Below, piece by piece: positions 23,708-32,353 of a DNA stretch of 48,319 bases. The notes under the pieces were generated by a model. It did not search any database and was not told the origin of the DNA. It worked only from the letters and a program-made list of their open reading frames with translations. The stretch lies in the NCBI RefSeq assembly GCF_000786105.1, contig NZ_JTEV01000030.1:1-48319 (forward strand). Reading direction: 5' to 3'. This DNA is from Bdellovibrio sp. ArHS (GTDB lineage Bacteria > Bdellovibrionota > Bdellovibrionia > Bdellovibrionales > Bdellovibrionaceae). The position numbers and the translations under genes are program-made. The number at the start of each line of letters is the position of its first letter. Position 1 is the first letter of the stretch.

Positions 23708-24712
23708 ATGTTTGCAGCCCGTTATGTTCCTGGCGAAAAAAAACTTTTACTCACGGATGTTCCAAAGCCTAAACCAGGCCCCCGAGATGTGCTTTTAAAG
23801 ATTCGGGCGGCAGGGATTTGTCATTCTGACTTGCATGTCCTGGCCGGGGAAGTTCCTTTTCCTAACTCTTTCACTATGGGGCACGAGGCCTGTGGCGAAG
23901 TCGTCGAGAAAGGAAGTGACGTGACTTCCGAAATTAAAACGGGCGTTCTTTATGCCGTTCATGGCCCGAATCCATGTGGTGATTGCACCTACTGTCGCAC
24001 AGGATTTGATAACCTGTGTAACGGACCGGGGCGAACATTTGTTGGCTTAGGTCAAGACGGCGCTTATGCAGACTATTTGGTCGTGCCTGCAAGAAATATC
24101 GTTGAGGTGCCTCCGGGTATTTCACCTGAGATCGCGGCGGTCGCCACGGATGCCGTTTTAACACCTTATCACGCAATAAAATCTTTGGGCGAAGTGAAGA
24201 CCAACTCCAAAGTATTGGTTATCGGTCTTGGCGGTCTAGGGATGAACGGCGTGCAAGTGGCTGTTGCCTTGGGTGCAAAAGTCACGGCGACTGATTTAAA
24301 ATCTTCGGCACTGGATCTGGCCAAAGAATTTGGCGCCAGTGAAGTCGTGAATTCAAAAGAGATGGACAATAAGCTAAAACCAGCTTCGTTCGACGTCGTC
24401 GTTGATTTTGTGGGAAGGGATTCTACTTTTACCCAAGCACAAACCTATGTCCGTCCCGGAGGAACCATTGTTTTGGTTGGATTGGGCTCGGCGCAGGTCC
24501 CGGTGCTGACAGCCCCCATGATCACTTATCAGGTCCGTGTGCAAGGGGCTTTCTGGGGAACACATCAAGAAATGCACGAAATTTTCCAATTGATTGCCGA
24601 GGGAAAAATCAAACCACAAGTCGAGACAGCCCCCATGAAAGACGTCAACCACTGGTTGGAAGAATTGGAAGCCGGTCGGGTGAAGTCCCGCATGGCTTTG
24701 TTGCCGTCATGA
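23708..24712 (+). CDS. Zinc-dependent alcohol dehydrogenase
   Basis: A 334-residue medium-chain dehydrogenase. Catalytic zinc ligands are in AAGICHSDLH and GHEACGEV; the structural zinc site has four cysteines in NPCGDCTYCRTGFDNLC; the NAD(P) site reads VIGLGGLGMNGVQVA. It should interconvert primary or aromatic alcohols and aldehydes in the cytoplasm. The start ATG at 23708 has GAGGAGG nine bases ahead. It stands alone, followed by a weak hairpin (24780-24805). A second enzyme of this family at 28145-29157 is frameshifted. Confidence 0.92.
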   Translation: MFAARYVPGEKKLLLTDVPKPKPGPRDVLLKIRAAGICHSDLHVLAGEVPFPNSFTMGHEACGEVVEKGSDVTSEIKTGVLYAVHGPNPCGDCTYCRTGFDNLCNGPGRTFVGLGQDGAYADYLVVPARNIVEVPPGISPEIAAVATDAVLTPYHAIKSLGEVKTNSKVLVIGLGGLGMNGVQVAVALGAKVTATDLKSSALDLAKEFGASEVVNSKEMDNKLKPASFDVVVDFVGRDSTFTQAQTYVRPGGTIVLVGLGSAQVPVLTAPMITYQVRVQGAFWGTHQEMHEIFQLIAEGKIKPQVETAPMKDVNHWLEELEAGRVKSRMALLPS

Positions 24713-24779
24713 GTTTTTCGTGAAATAAGTATGTCAGTCACTTCTTGGTCAGTAACTTGTCCGAAAGTGATCTAGAACT

Positions 24780-24805
24780 GACCGACGAAGGAAAAATCGT
24801 CGGTC
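24780..24805 (+). terminator. Possible weak terminator or leader hairpin
   Basis: GACCGACGA and TCGTCGGTC form a perfect nine-base stem with an eight-base A-rich loop; only TT follows. It lies 68 bases after the alcohol dehydrogenase stop and 16 bases before the next start codon, so it may end the first transcript or shape the leader of the second. Confidence 0.4.
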
Positions 24806-24821
24806 TTAATCGGGCCGTCGC

Positions 24822-25325
24822 ATGAAACCACCAATCGACAATCTTATGTGGATCGAAGAACTTTTGCCGCCAGGCTACGACTGTATGCCGAAGCAGGGTG
24901 GGATGGCTTACTACTTGGATATGAAGCTAGTCCTTATTTTGGTTGAACGACGGGGACTTTATGAGCATAAGGGCGTCCGTTATCCCTTTGAACTTTGGAA
25001 TGGCTGCATTATTCCTGTTGAAAAAAAAGCCCAGAACGCCTTCTTTCTTAAGTATCTGTTTTTGGAGAATCATCCGGCCAATAAGGACTGGCTTTATATT
25101 CCCGCCGAGTCCGAAAACTTCGAAGAAGAAGTGAAGTTACTGATACGTGAGATCGCGCGGGGCAATCCCTTGCTGGGTCTCGCCGTGAAACAGTCTGAAC
25201 TTTCGCGATCCGAAAAATCCAGTGAATTGCCGCCCAAGAAGGTTCGGAAGAAAGCCAGGACCGATAAGAAAGGTGAAAACGCCTTTCTTCTATCTGTCGC
25301 GAAGAAGCAGCGATCGTCAAGCTAA
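24822..25325 (+). CDS. Hypothetical protein with basic C-terminal tail
   Basis: A 167-residue cytoplasmic protein I do not recognise. The first about 110 residues look like a compact alpha/beta domain (GGMAYYLDMKLVLILVERR, YPFELWNGCIIPVEKK, NAFFLKYLFLENHP), with a faint likeness to the TfoX N-terminal/YjbR type fold that I cannot confirm. The last 45 residues are disordered and strongly basic (PPKKVRKKARTDKK), which could bind nucleic acid. There is no good ribosome site before ATG 24822; ATG 24846 is an alternative. It is separated from the ArsR gene by 78 bases with its own promoter. Confidence 0.65.
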   Translation: MKPPIDNLMWIEELLPPGYDCMPKQGGMAYYLDMKLVLILVERRGLYEHKGVRYPFELWNGCIIPVEKKAQNAFFLKYLFLENHPANKDWLYIPAESENFEEEVKLLIREIARGNPLLGLAVKQSELSRSEKSSELPPKKVRKKARTDKKGENAFLLSVAKKQRSSS

Positions 25326-25367
25326 GTCACTGAGTTTACAAAGCCTTTTCAGTTAGAAGCAGCGCTC

Positions 25368-25402
25368 TTGACTATTCAAGAACTCTATTGAATACTTGAA
25401 TA
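25368..25402 (+). promoter_or_regulatory. Promoter with ArsR-type operator, leaderless start
   Basis: TTGACT at 25368-25373 and AATACT at 25391-25396 are spaced by 17 bases. The spacer and -10 region hold inverted repeats TATTCAA (25373-25379), TTGAATA (25388-25394) and CTTGAATA (25395-25402), a typical layout for an ArsR-family repressor site. Transcription should begin at about 25403-25404, right at the ATG, and no ribosome site precedes the ATG, so the message is probably leaderless and autoregulated. Confidence 0.65.
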
Positions 25403-25403
25403 T

Positions 25404-26102
25404 ATGTCAAAACATGCAGTTTTTCTCAAGTCGTCCGCCCAAGCGAAAGAAGTTCGTAAAGAGATTTACGAGACTATCAGTCAGGTTGTATCGGCATTTG
25501 CGTCACCGGCGCGACTAAAAATCGTGCAGATTTTAGCTCAAGGTGAGTGCAGCGTCGAAGAACTGGCCCACGAAACTGGCGAGTCCGTCGCCAATGTTTC
25601 ACAGCATTTGCAAAGATTGGCGCGAATGAAGATCGTCCGCTGCGAACGGCGGGGATTAAGCCGCATTTACAGTATTGGCAGTTCTCAGGTTCTTCGACTG
25701 TGGGAAGGTTTTCAGGATCTTGCCCAGGAGGTCGACGAGGAACTAAGCAATAAGGAACGCCTTTTGACGGACGCAGAGCTTCTTGCTGGGGAAACGCCTG
25801 CGGAAGTTTTCAAGTTGGTGGCAAAGCGAAAAGCTGTTTTGGTCGATGCGCGGTCTTCTAAAGAATCGGCGATGACCAAAGTCCCCGGGGCCTTAGCTAT
25901 TCCTGCCGAGGATCTTGTTGATATAAAAAACTATCAGAATCTGGGATTATTAAAGTCGAAGCCGATTTATGTCTATTGTCGCGGACGATACTGTTCTTTA
26001 GCGAGCGAAGCTGTTCGTCATTTGCGTAGCCGGGGCTACAAAGCATTTCGCTTTCGCGAAAGTCCTTTCCAGCTTCAATTAATTCAAGGAGATAAAATAT
26101 GA
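25404..26102 (+). CDS. ArsR-family regulator fused to a rhodanese domain
   Basis: A 232-residue regulator. Residues about 25-105 are an ArsR winged helix (ASPARLKIVQILAQGE, recognition region VANVSQHLQRL), and about 120-225 a rhodanese domain with an active-site loop YCRGRYCS (Cys192 catalytic, Cys197 second). ArsR-rhodanese fusions may sense sulfane sulfur or persulfides through the rhodanese cysteine. It overlaps the DsbD-like gene by four bases (ATGA), showing a tight operon. An inverted-repeat operator lies in its own promoter. The combination points to control of a thiol-transfer membrane protein by sulfur or redox state. Confidence 0.88.
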   Translation: MSKHAVFLKSSAQAKEVRKEIYETISQVVSAFASPARLKIVQILAQGECSVEELAHETGESVANVSQHLQRLARMKIVRCERRGLSRIYSIGSSQVLRLWEGFQDLAQEVDEELSNKERLLTDAELLAGETPAEVFKLVAKRKAVLVDARSSKESAMTKVPGALAIPAEDLVDIKNYQNLGLLKSKPIYVYCRGRYCSLASEAVRHLRSRGYKAFRFRESPFQLQLIQGDKI

Positions 26103-27250
26103 CCCTCACCTGGTTAGGACTTTTTGTCGCAGGACTTGGAACCTTTATTTCTCCTTGTGTGCTGCCCATGGTCCCAGTGGTCGCGGCGAACTATATCATG
26201 ACGGAAGGTTCCTCGAAGTATGCGCGGGTGCGCGCGACATTGCTTTTTGCCTTTGGCTTTCTTTTGACGTTCACTTTGATGGGTTTAAGCCTGCCCTTCG
26301 TGACAGATTTTTTGGGTGAATCCAAAGTTTATCTTTTGACGATTTCGGGAATAATTCTTTTGCTGTACGGTTTAAAGATGTCGGGCTTGGTCTTGAAGAA
26401 CAGTGATCAATCCAAAATTTTTTCCTGGATGTCGCGTTCTGCTTTTTTGCCGGATTTAAAGAAGTACTTTCCTCAATCTCTTCATGGCTTTGTCTTTGGC
26501 GCCACATTCGGTTTAGCGTGGACGCCCTGTGTGGGACCTATTCTTGGGGGTGTGCTTGCTTACGTGGCGACTCAAGATAGATCGCTCACGGAAAGCGCCT
26601 TAATGATGCTAACGTTTGGAGCCGGTGTGGTGGCACCTTTTATCGCCCTCGCTTTTGGGGGAGAAATGGTTGCGGCAAAGTTAAAAGCTTTGCGCAAGCA
26701 CCTTCCCAAAATCGAAGAGGCGACGGGATATGGCTTGATGATCTTGGGTGTCTTGATTTTGACGCAAAGTAATTTACCAGCGATTTTTGAATCTGAAAAA
26801 GCGGTGACCGAGATCGAGTTTGTGACCTCTACCGGAGACGTCGTGACTTTAAACAGCCCGCGCTTGGCCCCGCACAAACTTCTGTTCTTTCACACCGACA
26901 CCTGTCCTATTTGTCATGCAATGGAGGCTTATCTTCCCGCCGTTGAAGCGGAATGCAATTCGCAGAATGTGCAAATTGTCCGCGTGAATGTGGGCCGTCC
27001 CGAAAATCAAAGAATTGCGGATTTGTTCAACGTTCGCGCGGTTCCTACAATCAGTCTGGTATCTCCGGATGGCAAAGAGTTGGCACATTCCGTGGGCTAC
27101 CAAAGTGAAACGAAGTTGCGTCAGGGTTTGGAAATGATTCCGCAAACATCTTGCAGACACAAACCTGACCTGCAACCTCACAAAAAGATACACCCGGAAT
27201 TTCCCGAAGGAAAAAGTTGTGCGGATGAGGGCCCAGGGCTGACCTGTTAG
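26099..27250 (+). CDS. CcdA/DsbD-like thiol transporter with C-terminal thioredoxin domain
   Basis: A 383-residue membrane protein. The first about 225 residues have about six hydrophobic helices with the two redox cysteine motifs of the CcdA/DsbD family, SPCVLPM and WTPCVGP. From about 240 a periplasmic thioredoxin-like domain follows, with active site CPIC (Cys269 and Cys272) and a cis-proline segment AVPTISLV. It should carry electrons from cytoplasmic thioredoxin to the periplasm. It lacks the N-terminal DsbD alpha domain. The tail has three extra cysteines and is rich in Pro, Lys and His. It is co-translated with the ArsR-rhodanese regulator upstream. Confidence 0.9.
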   Translation: MTLTWLGLFVAGLGTFISPCVLPMVPVVAANYIMTEGSSKYARVRATLLFAFGFLLTFTLMGLSLPFVTDFLGESKVYLLTISGIILLLYGLKMSGLVLKNSDQSKIFSWMSRSAFLPDLKKYFPQSLHGFVFGATFGLAWTPCVGPILGGVLAYVATQDRSLTESALMMLTFGAGVVAPFIALAFGGEMVAAKLKALRKHLPKIEEATGYGLMILGVLILTQSNLPAIFESEKAVTEIEFVTSTGDVVTLNSPRLAPHKLLFFHTDTCPICHAMEAYLPAVEAECNSQNVQIVRVNVGRPENQRIADLFNVRAVPTISLVSPDGKELAHSVGYQSETKLRQGLEMIPQTSCRHKPDLQPHKKIHPEFPEGKSCADEGPGLTC

Positions 27251-27372
27251 GACATTTTTCTTTGAAAATATGCAACATGGTCGTTGGCATCGTCTTCTTA
27301 ATTCAGTTCCCTAAAACGACGAGTTGAACCATTTTTAATAATGGAAACTTATTCGGGAAACGGGGAGGAGAC

Positions 27373-28143
27373 ATGTCCAGCCTTGCGTATAACTATTCCG
27401 GCAAAGTCGTTCTGGTGACGGGAGCTGGTTCAGGAATTGGTCGGGCGACGGCCTTAGCCTTTGCGCAGGAGGGGGCTTGGGTGGCGGTGTCAGACGTGAA
27501 TGAACAAAGCGGCATTGAGACGGTCAAATCCATTCTTGCCAATGGCGGAGACGCCACTTTTTTTCCTTGTGATGTTTCGCATCCCTCTTCCATACAGTCG
27601 ATGTTGGAACACGTCGAAAGGCATATGGGCGGGCTTAGTTGCGCCTTCAACAATGCCGGTATAGAAGGCGACTCGGCTTTGTTGGCAGAGGTTTCCGATG
27701 CCAATTGGGAACGTGTCATCGCCACCAATCTTCGCAGTGTCTGGTTGTGCATGAAATACGAAATTTCCAGTATGCTCAAAAATGGCGCGGGGGCGATTGT
27801 AAATTGCGCGTCCGTTGCGGGCCTTGTGGGATTTAAAGCCTCGTCGCCCTATGTGGCCAGCAAACATGGCGTGATCGGTCTGACTAAAAGTGCCTCTTTA
27901 GAATACGCACCACAAAATATCAGGATCAATGCGGTTTGCCCCGGGGTCATTCGCACGCCGATGGTGGATCGCTTTGCCCAAAACAACCCGCAGGCTTTGC
28001 AGGAATTGCAAAAGGCAACGCCACTGGGAAGACTCGGAACGCCCGATGAAATCGCCATGGCTGTTTTGTGGCTTTGTTCCGATCAGGCTTCGTTTGTAAC
28101 TGGTCATGCCCTGGCCGTGGATGGTGGCTGGACGGCGCAATAG
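27373..28143 (+). CDS. Short-chain dehydrogenase/reductase (SDR)
   Basis: A 256-residue classical SDR. The nucleotide-binding motif VTGAGSGIGRAT, the NNAG motif, and catalytic Ser-Tyr-Lys (NCASVAGL with PYVASKHG) are intact, and the end FVTGHALAVDGGWTAQ is typical of the family. The acidic Asp at the end of beta-2 (VSDVNEQ) favours NAD(H). Substrate unknown. ATG with GGGGAGGAG upstream. It converges with the frameshifted alcohol dehydrogenase, with stop codons one base apart. Confidence 0.9.
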   Translation: MSSLAYNYSGKVVLVTGAGSGIGRATALAFAQEGAWVAVSDVNEQSGIETVKSILANGGDATFFPCDVSHPSSIQSMLEHVERHMGGLSCAFNNAGIEGDSALLAEVSDANWERVIATNLRSVWLCMKYEISSMLKNGAGAIVNCASVAGLVGFKASSPYVASKHGVIGLTKSASLEYAPQNIRINAVCPGVIRTPMVDRFAQNNPQALQELQKATPLGRLGTPDEIAMAVLWLCSDQASFVTGHALAVDGGWTAQ

Positions 28144-28144
28144 T

Positions 28145-29157
28145 TTATGACGACGAGTCCTCCACGCGGAGAACGGCCGTGCCGTTGATGCGGTCAAGCT
28201 TCAAATCAAGAAGAGCTTGGTTGGCATCAGTGAAGTCATAGACGGTCACTTGCGGAATGATCTTATGGGTAAAAGCGAGCTGTAGAAACTCGACGCCATC
28301 TTTTCGTGTATTGGCGGTGACGGACCTTAAATCCCGTTCATAAAAAAGATGTTTTTCGTAATCGAGTTGCGGAATTTCGGAAAGATGAATTCCCGCAACA
28401 GCCAGAGTCCCCCGCGTTTTAGAGCTGATAAACTGTCTGGTACTAAATCTCCCGCAGGTGCAAAAAGAAGGGCGCTTTCTGCCGCCTCAGGAAGATCGGC
28501 AACCGTGGACCCCGCCCGGGAAGCTCCTAATTCCAAAGCCAGTTTCTGATGACTAAGAGCGCGGGTGACGACAGAGACGCGGCCTCCGAGTGCGAGAGCC
28601 AACTGCAACATAAGATGAGCCGAAGACCCAAAGCCAAGAATTAGAAGATGTTGGCCGGGTTGGAAGTTGCTGCGCTTTAACGCCCGGTATCCCACAATGC
28701 CCGCACACAAGAGGGGGGCCACGTGAACGGCGTCGAGATTTGCGGGTAGAGGATATACGAATTTCTCTGCCGCCACCATGTACTCGGCATAGCCCCCCTG
28801 AAGTTCATATCCGGTGAATTGAGGACGAAGACAAAGATTTTCTTTGTCTTCGCGACAGTACGAGCATTGACCACAAGTTCGCCCGAGCCAAGCCACACCG
28901 ACGCGATCGCCGACTTTCAGACTATCGCAACCAGGCCCCAGTTGGTGCACGACTCCCACAACTTGGTGTCCCGGAATAATGGGCATTGTCGACGAGGCAA
29001 GATCACCTTCTATGACATGAAGATCGGTTCTACAAACAGCGCAACAGATCACCTTGATAAGAACTTCACCCACAGAGGGTTGCGGAATGGCCGTTTCAAT
29101 CAGGGCAAGCGGACTTTGCTCTATCTTCGTATGCTTGTGTAAAATCAGGGCCTTCAC
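28145..29157 (-). pseudogene. Zinc-dependent alcohol dehydrogenase, frameshifted
   Basis: A medium-chain zinc dehydrogenase whose frame changes in the C5 run at 28409-28413 (G5 on the coding strand). Up to there it reads ICCAVCRTDLH, PGHQVVG, a structural zinc site CGQCSYCREDKENLC, and LILGFGSSAH. After the run the current frame gives a nonsense tail and stops at 28327, whereas one added G restores GTLAVAGIHLSEIPQLDYE through to VEDSSS and a stop at 28145. The true start is GTG at 29157 after GCAGGAGG. The total intact length is about 337 residues. The missing base is in a homopolymer, so it may be an assembly error rather than a decayed gene. Confidence 0.8.
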
Positions 29158-29279
29158 GAAAACCTCCTGCGAGTATGTTCCCTCAATCGGCATTCCCCGC
29201 AACATGCTTCTTCACATTTTCAGTGGCTTTTGTGTCCGGAGTTTTTTCGATTTGGACAATAATGGTCTTGGAGGCGGAT

Positions 29280-29891
29280 ATGCCAAGAAAGGACTTTCGA
29301 ATCGTTTTAACGGGAGGACCTGGCGGTGGGAAAACCACGGCCGTGGATTTGTACCGCCGAGAAATCGGTGACAAGGTTGTTGTGGTTCCCGAGTCCGCCA
29401 CTCTTTTGTATTCGGGTGGTTTTCCTCGCTCTGTCCGTTCCGAGGTGAAGAAAGTCGCACAAAAGGCCATTTACCAAATTCAAGTCTGCCTGGAAGACGC
29501 CCAAGCCGTCGAATATGAACATCGCCTTCTTCTGTGTGACCGCGGGACTATTGATGGCGCGGCTTACTGGCCCGGAGAACCCGCAGACTTTTTTGATGCG
29601 TTAGGAACGACCTTTGAAAAAGAACTAGCCCGTTATGATGCGGTTCTATTTTTTGAGACGGCCGCAGTCGGGGGAATTTCCATTGAAGGCGGAAATCCGA
29701 TTCGCATCGAATCTTTGGAGCTTGCTATTGAACTGAATCAAAAGTTGCGCGCGCTTTGGTCTCAGCATAGCAATTTTATTTTTATTGAGCATGACAAGTC
29801 TTTTCTTAAGAAAGTCTATAACGGCCTCTTCGAGCTGCAAAAGGTTGTTGGCGCCCATTTGTCCGCTAAGGCAGTCATTCAAGATGAGTAA
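29280..29891 (+). CDS. AAA-type ATP-binding protein (AAA_28-like)
   Basis: A 203-residue P-loop protein with Walker A GGPGGGKTT at the N-terminus, an ESATLL segment, and a DRG motif (LLLCDRGTIDGAAYW), the pattern of small AAA_28/thymidylate-kinase-like ATPases. The molecular role is not known. The start is the ATG at 29280 with GGAGGCGG before it, although an in-frame upstream codon at 29175 exists. Its end overlaps the pfkB-like gene by eight bases, so the two were an operon. It is divergent from the broken alcohol dehydrogenase. Confidence 0.8.
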   Translation: MPRKDFRIVLTGGPGGGKTTAVDLYRREIGDKVVVVPESATLLYSGGFPRSVRSEVKKVAQKAIYQIQVCLEDAQAVEYEHRLLLCDRGTIDGAAYWPGEPADFFDALGTTFEKELARYDAVLFFETAAVGGISIEGGNPIRIESLELAIELNQKLRALWSQHSNFIFIEHDKSFLKKVYNGLFELQKVVGAHLSAKAVIQDE

Positions 29892-30689
29892 GACTATGAA
29901 GGAAGCAATTCTTACCATCACTCCCAATCCCGCGTTGGATATCAGTGGATTTGTCAGAAAAATCAATGTGAACGAGAAAACCTACGTTCACGGAGAAAAA
30001 AGATCACCGGGAGGAAGCGCCATCAACGTGGCGCGCATTCTTCACCGTTTGCAGGTCCCGGTTCTGGCGTCGGGATTTTTAGGGGGAAGTATCGGGGAGG
30101 AAGTGCAAAAATTATTAGAGCTGGAAGGCGTGCAACAGCAGTTCATAAAAACAGAAGCTTCGACCAGGATTAATGTGACGATCGCGAATAAAAGTGATCA
30201 TCGACAAACCCGCTTCAGCTTTGCCGGTCCCGAAATAAAAAACACTGAGATCCGGGAACTGATGAAAATAGTTTCAAAGCATCGCGGCGCTAAGACGTTG
30301 GTGGTGGGCGGTTCATTGCCGCCTCATTTTCAAGTTCAGGATTTGAATCGACTCATTCAGCGGGCCCAACAGCAGAAGATGGATGTCGTGGTTGATTGTC
30401 CGGGGCTGATCCTGAAGGAAATAAGGGCCTCTGGATTGTTGCTGATCAAACCCAATCTCGATGAGTTTCGAATTATGACGGGAAGTCGGGTGACAACAGT
30501 TTCTCAGGTTTTGAAAAAAGCTGGTGGACTTTTGCAGACGGCCTCTTACATCTGTGTTTCTTCCGTCGAGGAGGGCGCATCCTGGAAATGAATGTTGGTG
30601 GGAAGAATCACCATTTTTCCTTTCCAATGGAAACCAAGATGACCAAAGCTGGCATCCTGAAGCAGGCGAAGACAGTCCGAGTGCGATAG
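29884..30689 (+). pseudogene. PfkB-family 1-phosphofructokinase-like kinase, decayed
   Basis: A ribokinase/PfkB-fold sugar kinase with the N-terminal ITPNPALDISGFV and the GGSAINVARIL segment, lacking its catalytic end. The frame reads to a stop at 30589-30591 (234 residues), well short of the usual about 310. Just before it a one-base deletion is apparent: the next frame continues EMNVGGKNHHFSFPMETKM to a stop at 30687. The GAGD catalytic motif is missing; only an AGEDS-like trace in another frame remains. The 3' end then meets the converging lipoprotein gene at 30728. So several lesions exist and the kinase is very likely inactive. It overlaps the ATPase upstream by eight bases. Confidence 0.75.
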
Positions 30690-30727
30690 AACTTTTAAGT
30701 GACTGTGATAGATACTCATCCCGACTC

Positions 30728-31204
30728 CTAGCGCAGCGTATTTCCCGGAATTTCATAATTACGCAGCTTTTCATATAGATTTTTTTTATCTTCGCCGTAC
30801 CCCACTATGCTTTGCAATTCCTCAAGGGCTGAAAACATAATATTCAGGCGTCGATTGTCGGCGGCAACGATGCGTTGAGTGAGTTCATTGATATCAGGAG
30901 AACTGAACTTATTGACGGCAGCTTCTTTGAATAGAAGGGATTTCATTTGTCCGATTTCTTTCCGAATTTGCCAAGATTGCGCGTATGTTCGTAAATAAAG
31001 AGTTTTCAATTTTTGTCTTTGCTCATCGGTTAAACCGGGAGCGGAAGAGAACACATCCGCAGCGCGCTGAACAATATCTTCTGGTGTATTGGCTTGCTGC
31101 TCGTCCTGAATTTTTCTATCCAGGGCTTGTTCATTGTCATAGGTCATGGTCTGACAACCTGCCAGAATTAGAAACGCGGTCGCCACAATGAGTGCTTTTT
31201 GCAT
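30728..31204 (-). CDS. Lipoprotein, Spy/CpxP-like helical
   Basis: A 158-residue lipoprotein (signal ending LILAGC, Cys20 or so) whose mature part is nearly all helical, with LTDEQRQKLKTLYLRTYAQ resembling the LTxxQ pattern of Spy/CpxP periplasmic proteins. Start at 31204 (complement) with AAGGAGTC upstream; a longer frame to 31309 has no signal. Periplasmic or outer-membrane stress role is a guess based on the fold. Its stop lies near the debris of the converging pfkB remnant. Confidence 0.7.
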   Translation of the reverse strand: MQKALIVATAFLILAGCQTMTYDNEQALDRKIQDEQQANTPEDIVQRAADVFSSAPGLTDEQRQKLKTLYLRTYAQSWQIRKEIGQMKSLLFKEAAVNKFSSPDINELTQRIVAADNRRLNIMFSALEELQSIVGYGEDKKNLYEKLRNYEIPGNTLR

Positions 31205-31325
31205 TTTTGACTCCTTACTGTCTGTAAAAGCAAATTGTGAGCCATGAAAGAAGCAAAATAGAGGCTCGGCATTTTCATCGTGCGACAGAATGTCGTAACG
31301 TTGAGACATTTTGGCAGAGGCTTTG

Positions 31326-32147
31326 TTAGCGTGGTATCAGATTTATATTCACGACTCTTTCGCCTGGCCCCGGAAGGGATTCGATGAGTCGATTGTTGAT
31401 AGAAAAGTTGAATTGGTATTTTTGCCGATTCACATCTTCGCCGGGGCGATACGTCTGATTCGCTTTCCCCGAATATTGATGGGCGAAGTTTTGTTCATAA
31501 CCATCGTCGCCAGCGCCGTTGTTTCCTTCTCTTAAAAAGAATAAAGACGCAAAAGGATATTTTTCTATTTCAATCTTGCTTAGATCCATGCTTCCGGTTT
31601 CAAGAAGCTCTCGCCGAAATTCTTCCCATTCCGAATAAAAGTAAATCGCCGACATCGGCAGATGCACGGTGAATGGTTTCGACGAAAACTCGAAGTGCAT
31701 GCGAATCGCATCTTTTATCGCCAGTGCATGACAGCCATTCATGGTGTCGGTACTGCCAAAGAATCCACCGACGATAGTAACCTCGTCGGCGCTCACGGGA
31801 AGATTGTGTTCACCGCCCTCAGAAAAAACTTCAAAATCAGGCGAGCGATCAGCGGTGTACCAGTGGTCCGAACCGAGAGGGCTGGGCTCACTGACCAAAT
31901 AGACGACGGGGCGTCCTGTCGTTTTGAATTCTTGAACCAGTTCGTCAATGCCTGCGGCGGCAGATTTCTTTTCATCGAACTGGGTCGAGGCATGCACAAC
32001 GATCAACATCGCCCGGTCTGATAACCGGTTTAAATTCTCTGAGCCCCACTTTGGCCGTATCAGGGCGTCCGAAGCAGGCTGACGGCTCGTCAGATGCTGG
32101 CAGCCAAGAATTGCAATAGAACAGAGAACTAGAGTCAGGAATTTCAT
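31326..32147 (-). CDS. Hypothetical lipoprotein
   Basis: A 273-residue lipoprotein (MKFLTLVLCSIAILGC) that I do not recognise. The mature part has an alpha/beta look (AMLIVVHAST, RPVVYLVSEPS, VTIVGGFFGST), with a long tail rich in Asn, Tyr and Pro. The start at 32147 has AAGGACGAGA upstream; an in-frame codon at 32189 lacks a site. It is divergent from the fibre operon starting at 32354, and the 206-base space between them carries a conserved promoter-like element and an inverted repeat (32282-32303). Confidence 0.7.
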   Translation of the reverse strand: MKFLTLVLCSIAILGCQHLTSRQPASDALIRPKWGSENLNRLSDRAMLIVVHASTQFDEKKSAAAGIDELVQEFKTTGRPVVYLVSEPSPLGSDHWYTADRSPDFEVFSEGGEHNLPVSADEVTIVGGFFGSTDTMNGCHALAIKDAIRMHFEFSSKPFTVHLPMSAIYFYSEWEEFRRELLETGSMDLSKIEIEKYPFASLFFLREGNNGAGDDGYEQNFAHQYSGKANQTYRPGEDVNRQKYQFNFSINNRLIESLPGPGERVVNINLIPR

Positions 32148-32237
32148 TCTCGTCCTTATCGGTATTTTCGCGTGCATCGTGAGTGGCACTCTGTCGAGTC
32201 AGATTTCATCGGAATTTCAAGAGTGTAAGGTCCAGTC

Positions 32238-32267
32238 GCTCTGACTCACTCTAGAGCAAATTATGCG
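32238..32267 (+). promoter_or_regulatory. Shared fibre-cluster promoter element, site A
   Basis: GCTCTGAC at 32238-32245 with AGAGC at 32253-32257 and TATGCG from 32262. The same GCTCTG(A/G)C, AGAGC half-site and TAT exactly 24 bases from the first G recur at 37796 and 40241, each before a unit of the fibre island. Probably an operator or unusual promoter for the lipoprotein-fibre-LamG operon. Confidence 0.5.
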
Positions 32268-32281
32268 GCCATGCGCTCGTT

Positions 32282-32303
32282 CTTGTTCAAAAAAGAGAAC
32301 AAG
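32282..32303 (+). repeat. Inverted repeat in leader of fibre operon 1
   Basis: CTTGTTC and GAACAAG are perfect arms around an eight-base A-rich loop, in the untranslated leader between site A and the start codon at 32354. No T run follows. Confidence 0.4.
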
Positions 32304-32353
32304 GGTACCGATAGCGTCTTTGTGAATGGAGTTCGTTTTTAATAAGGAAGTTT

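Noticed and set aside
30524-30778. A separate 84-residue gene after pfkB
   Set aside because: It reads across the broken 3' end of pfkB in a wrong frame and runs into the converging lipoprotein gene; better explained as debris.
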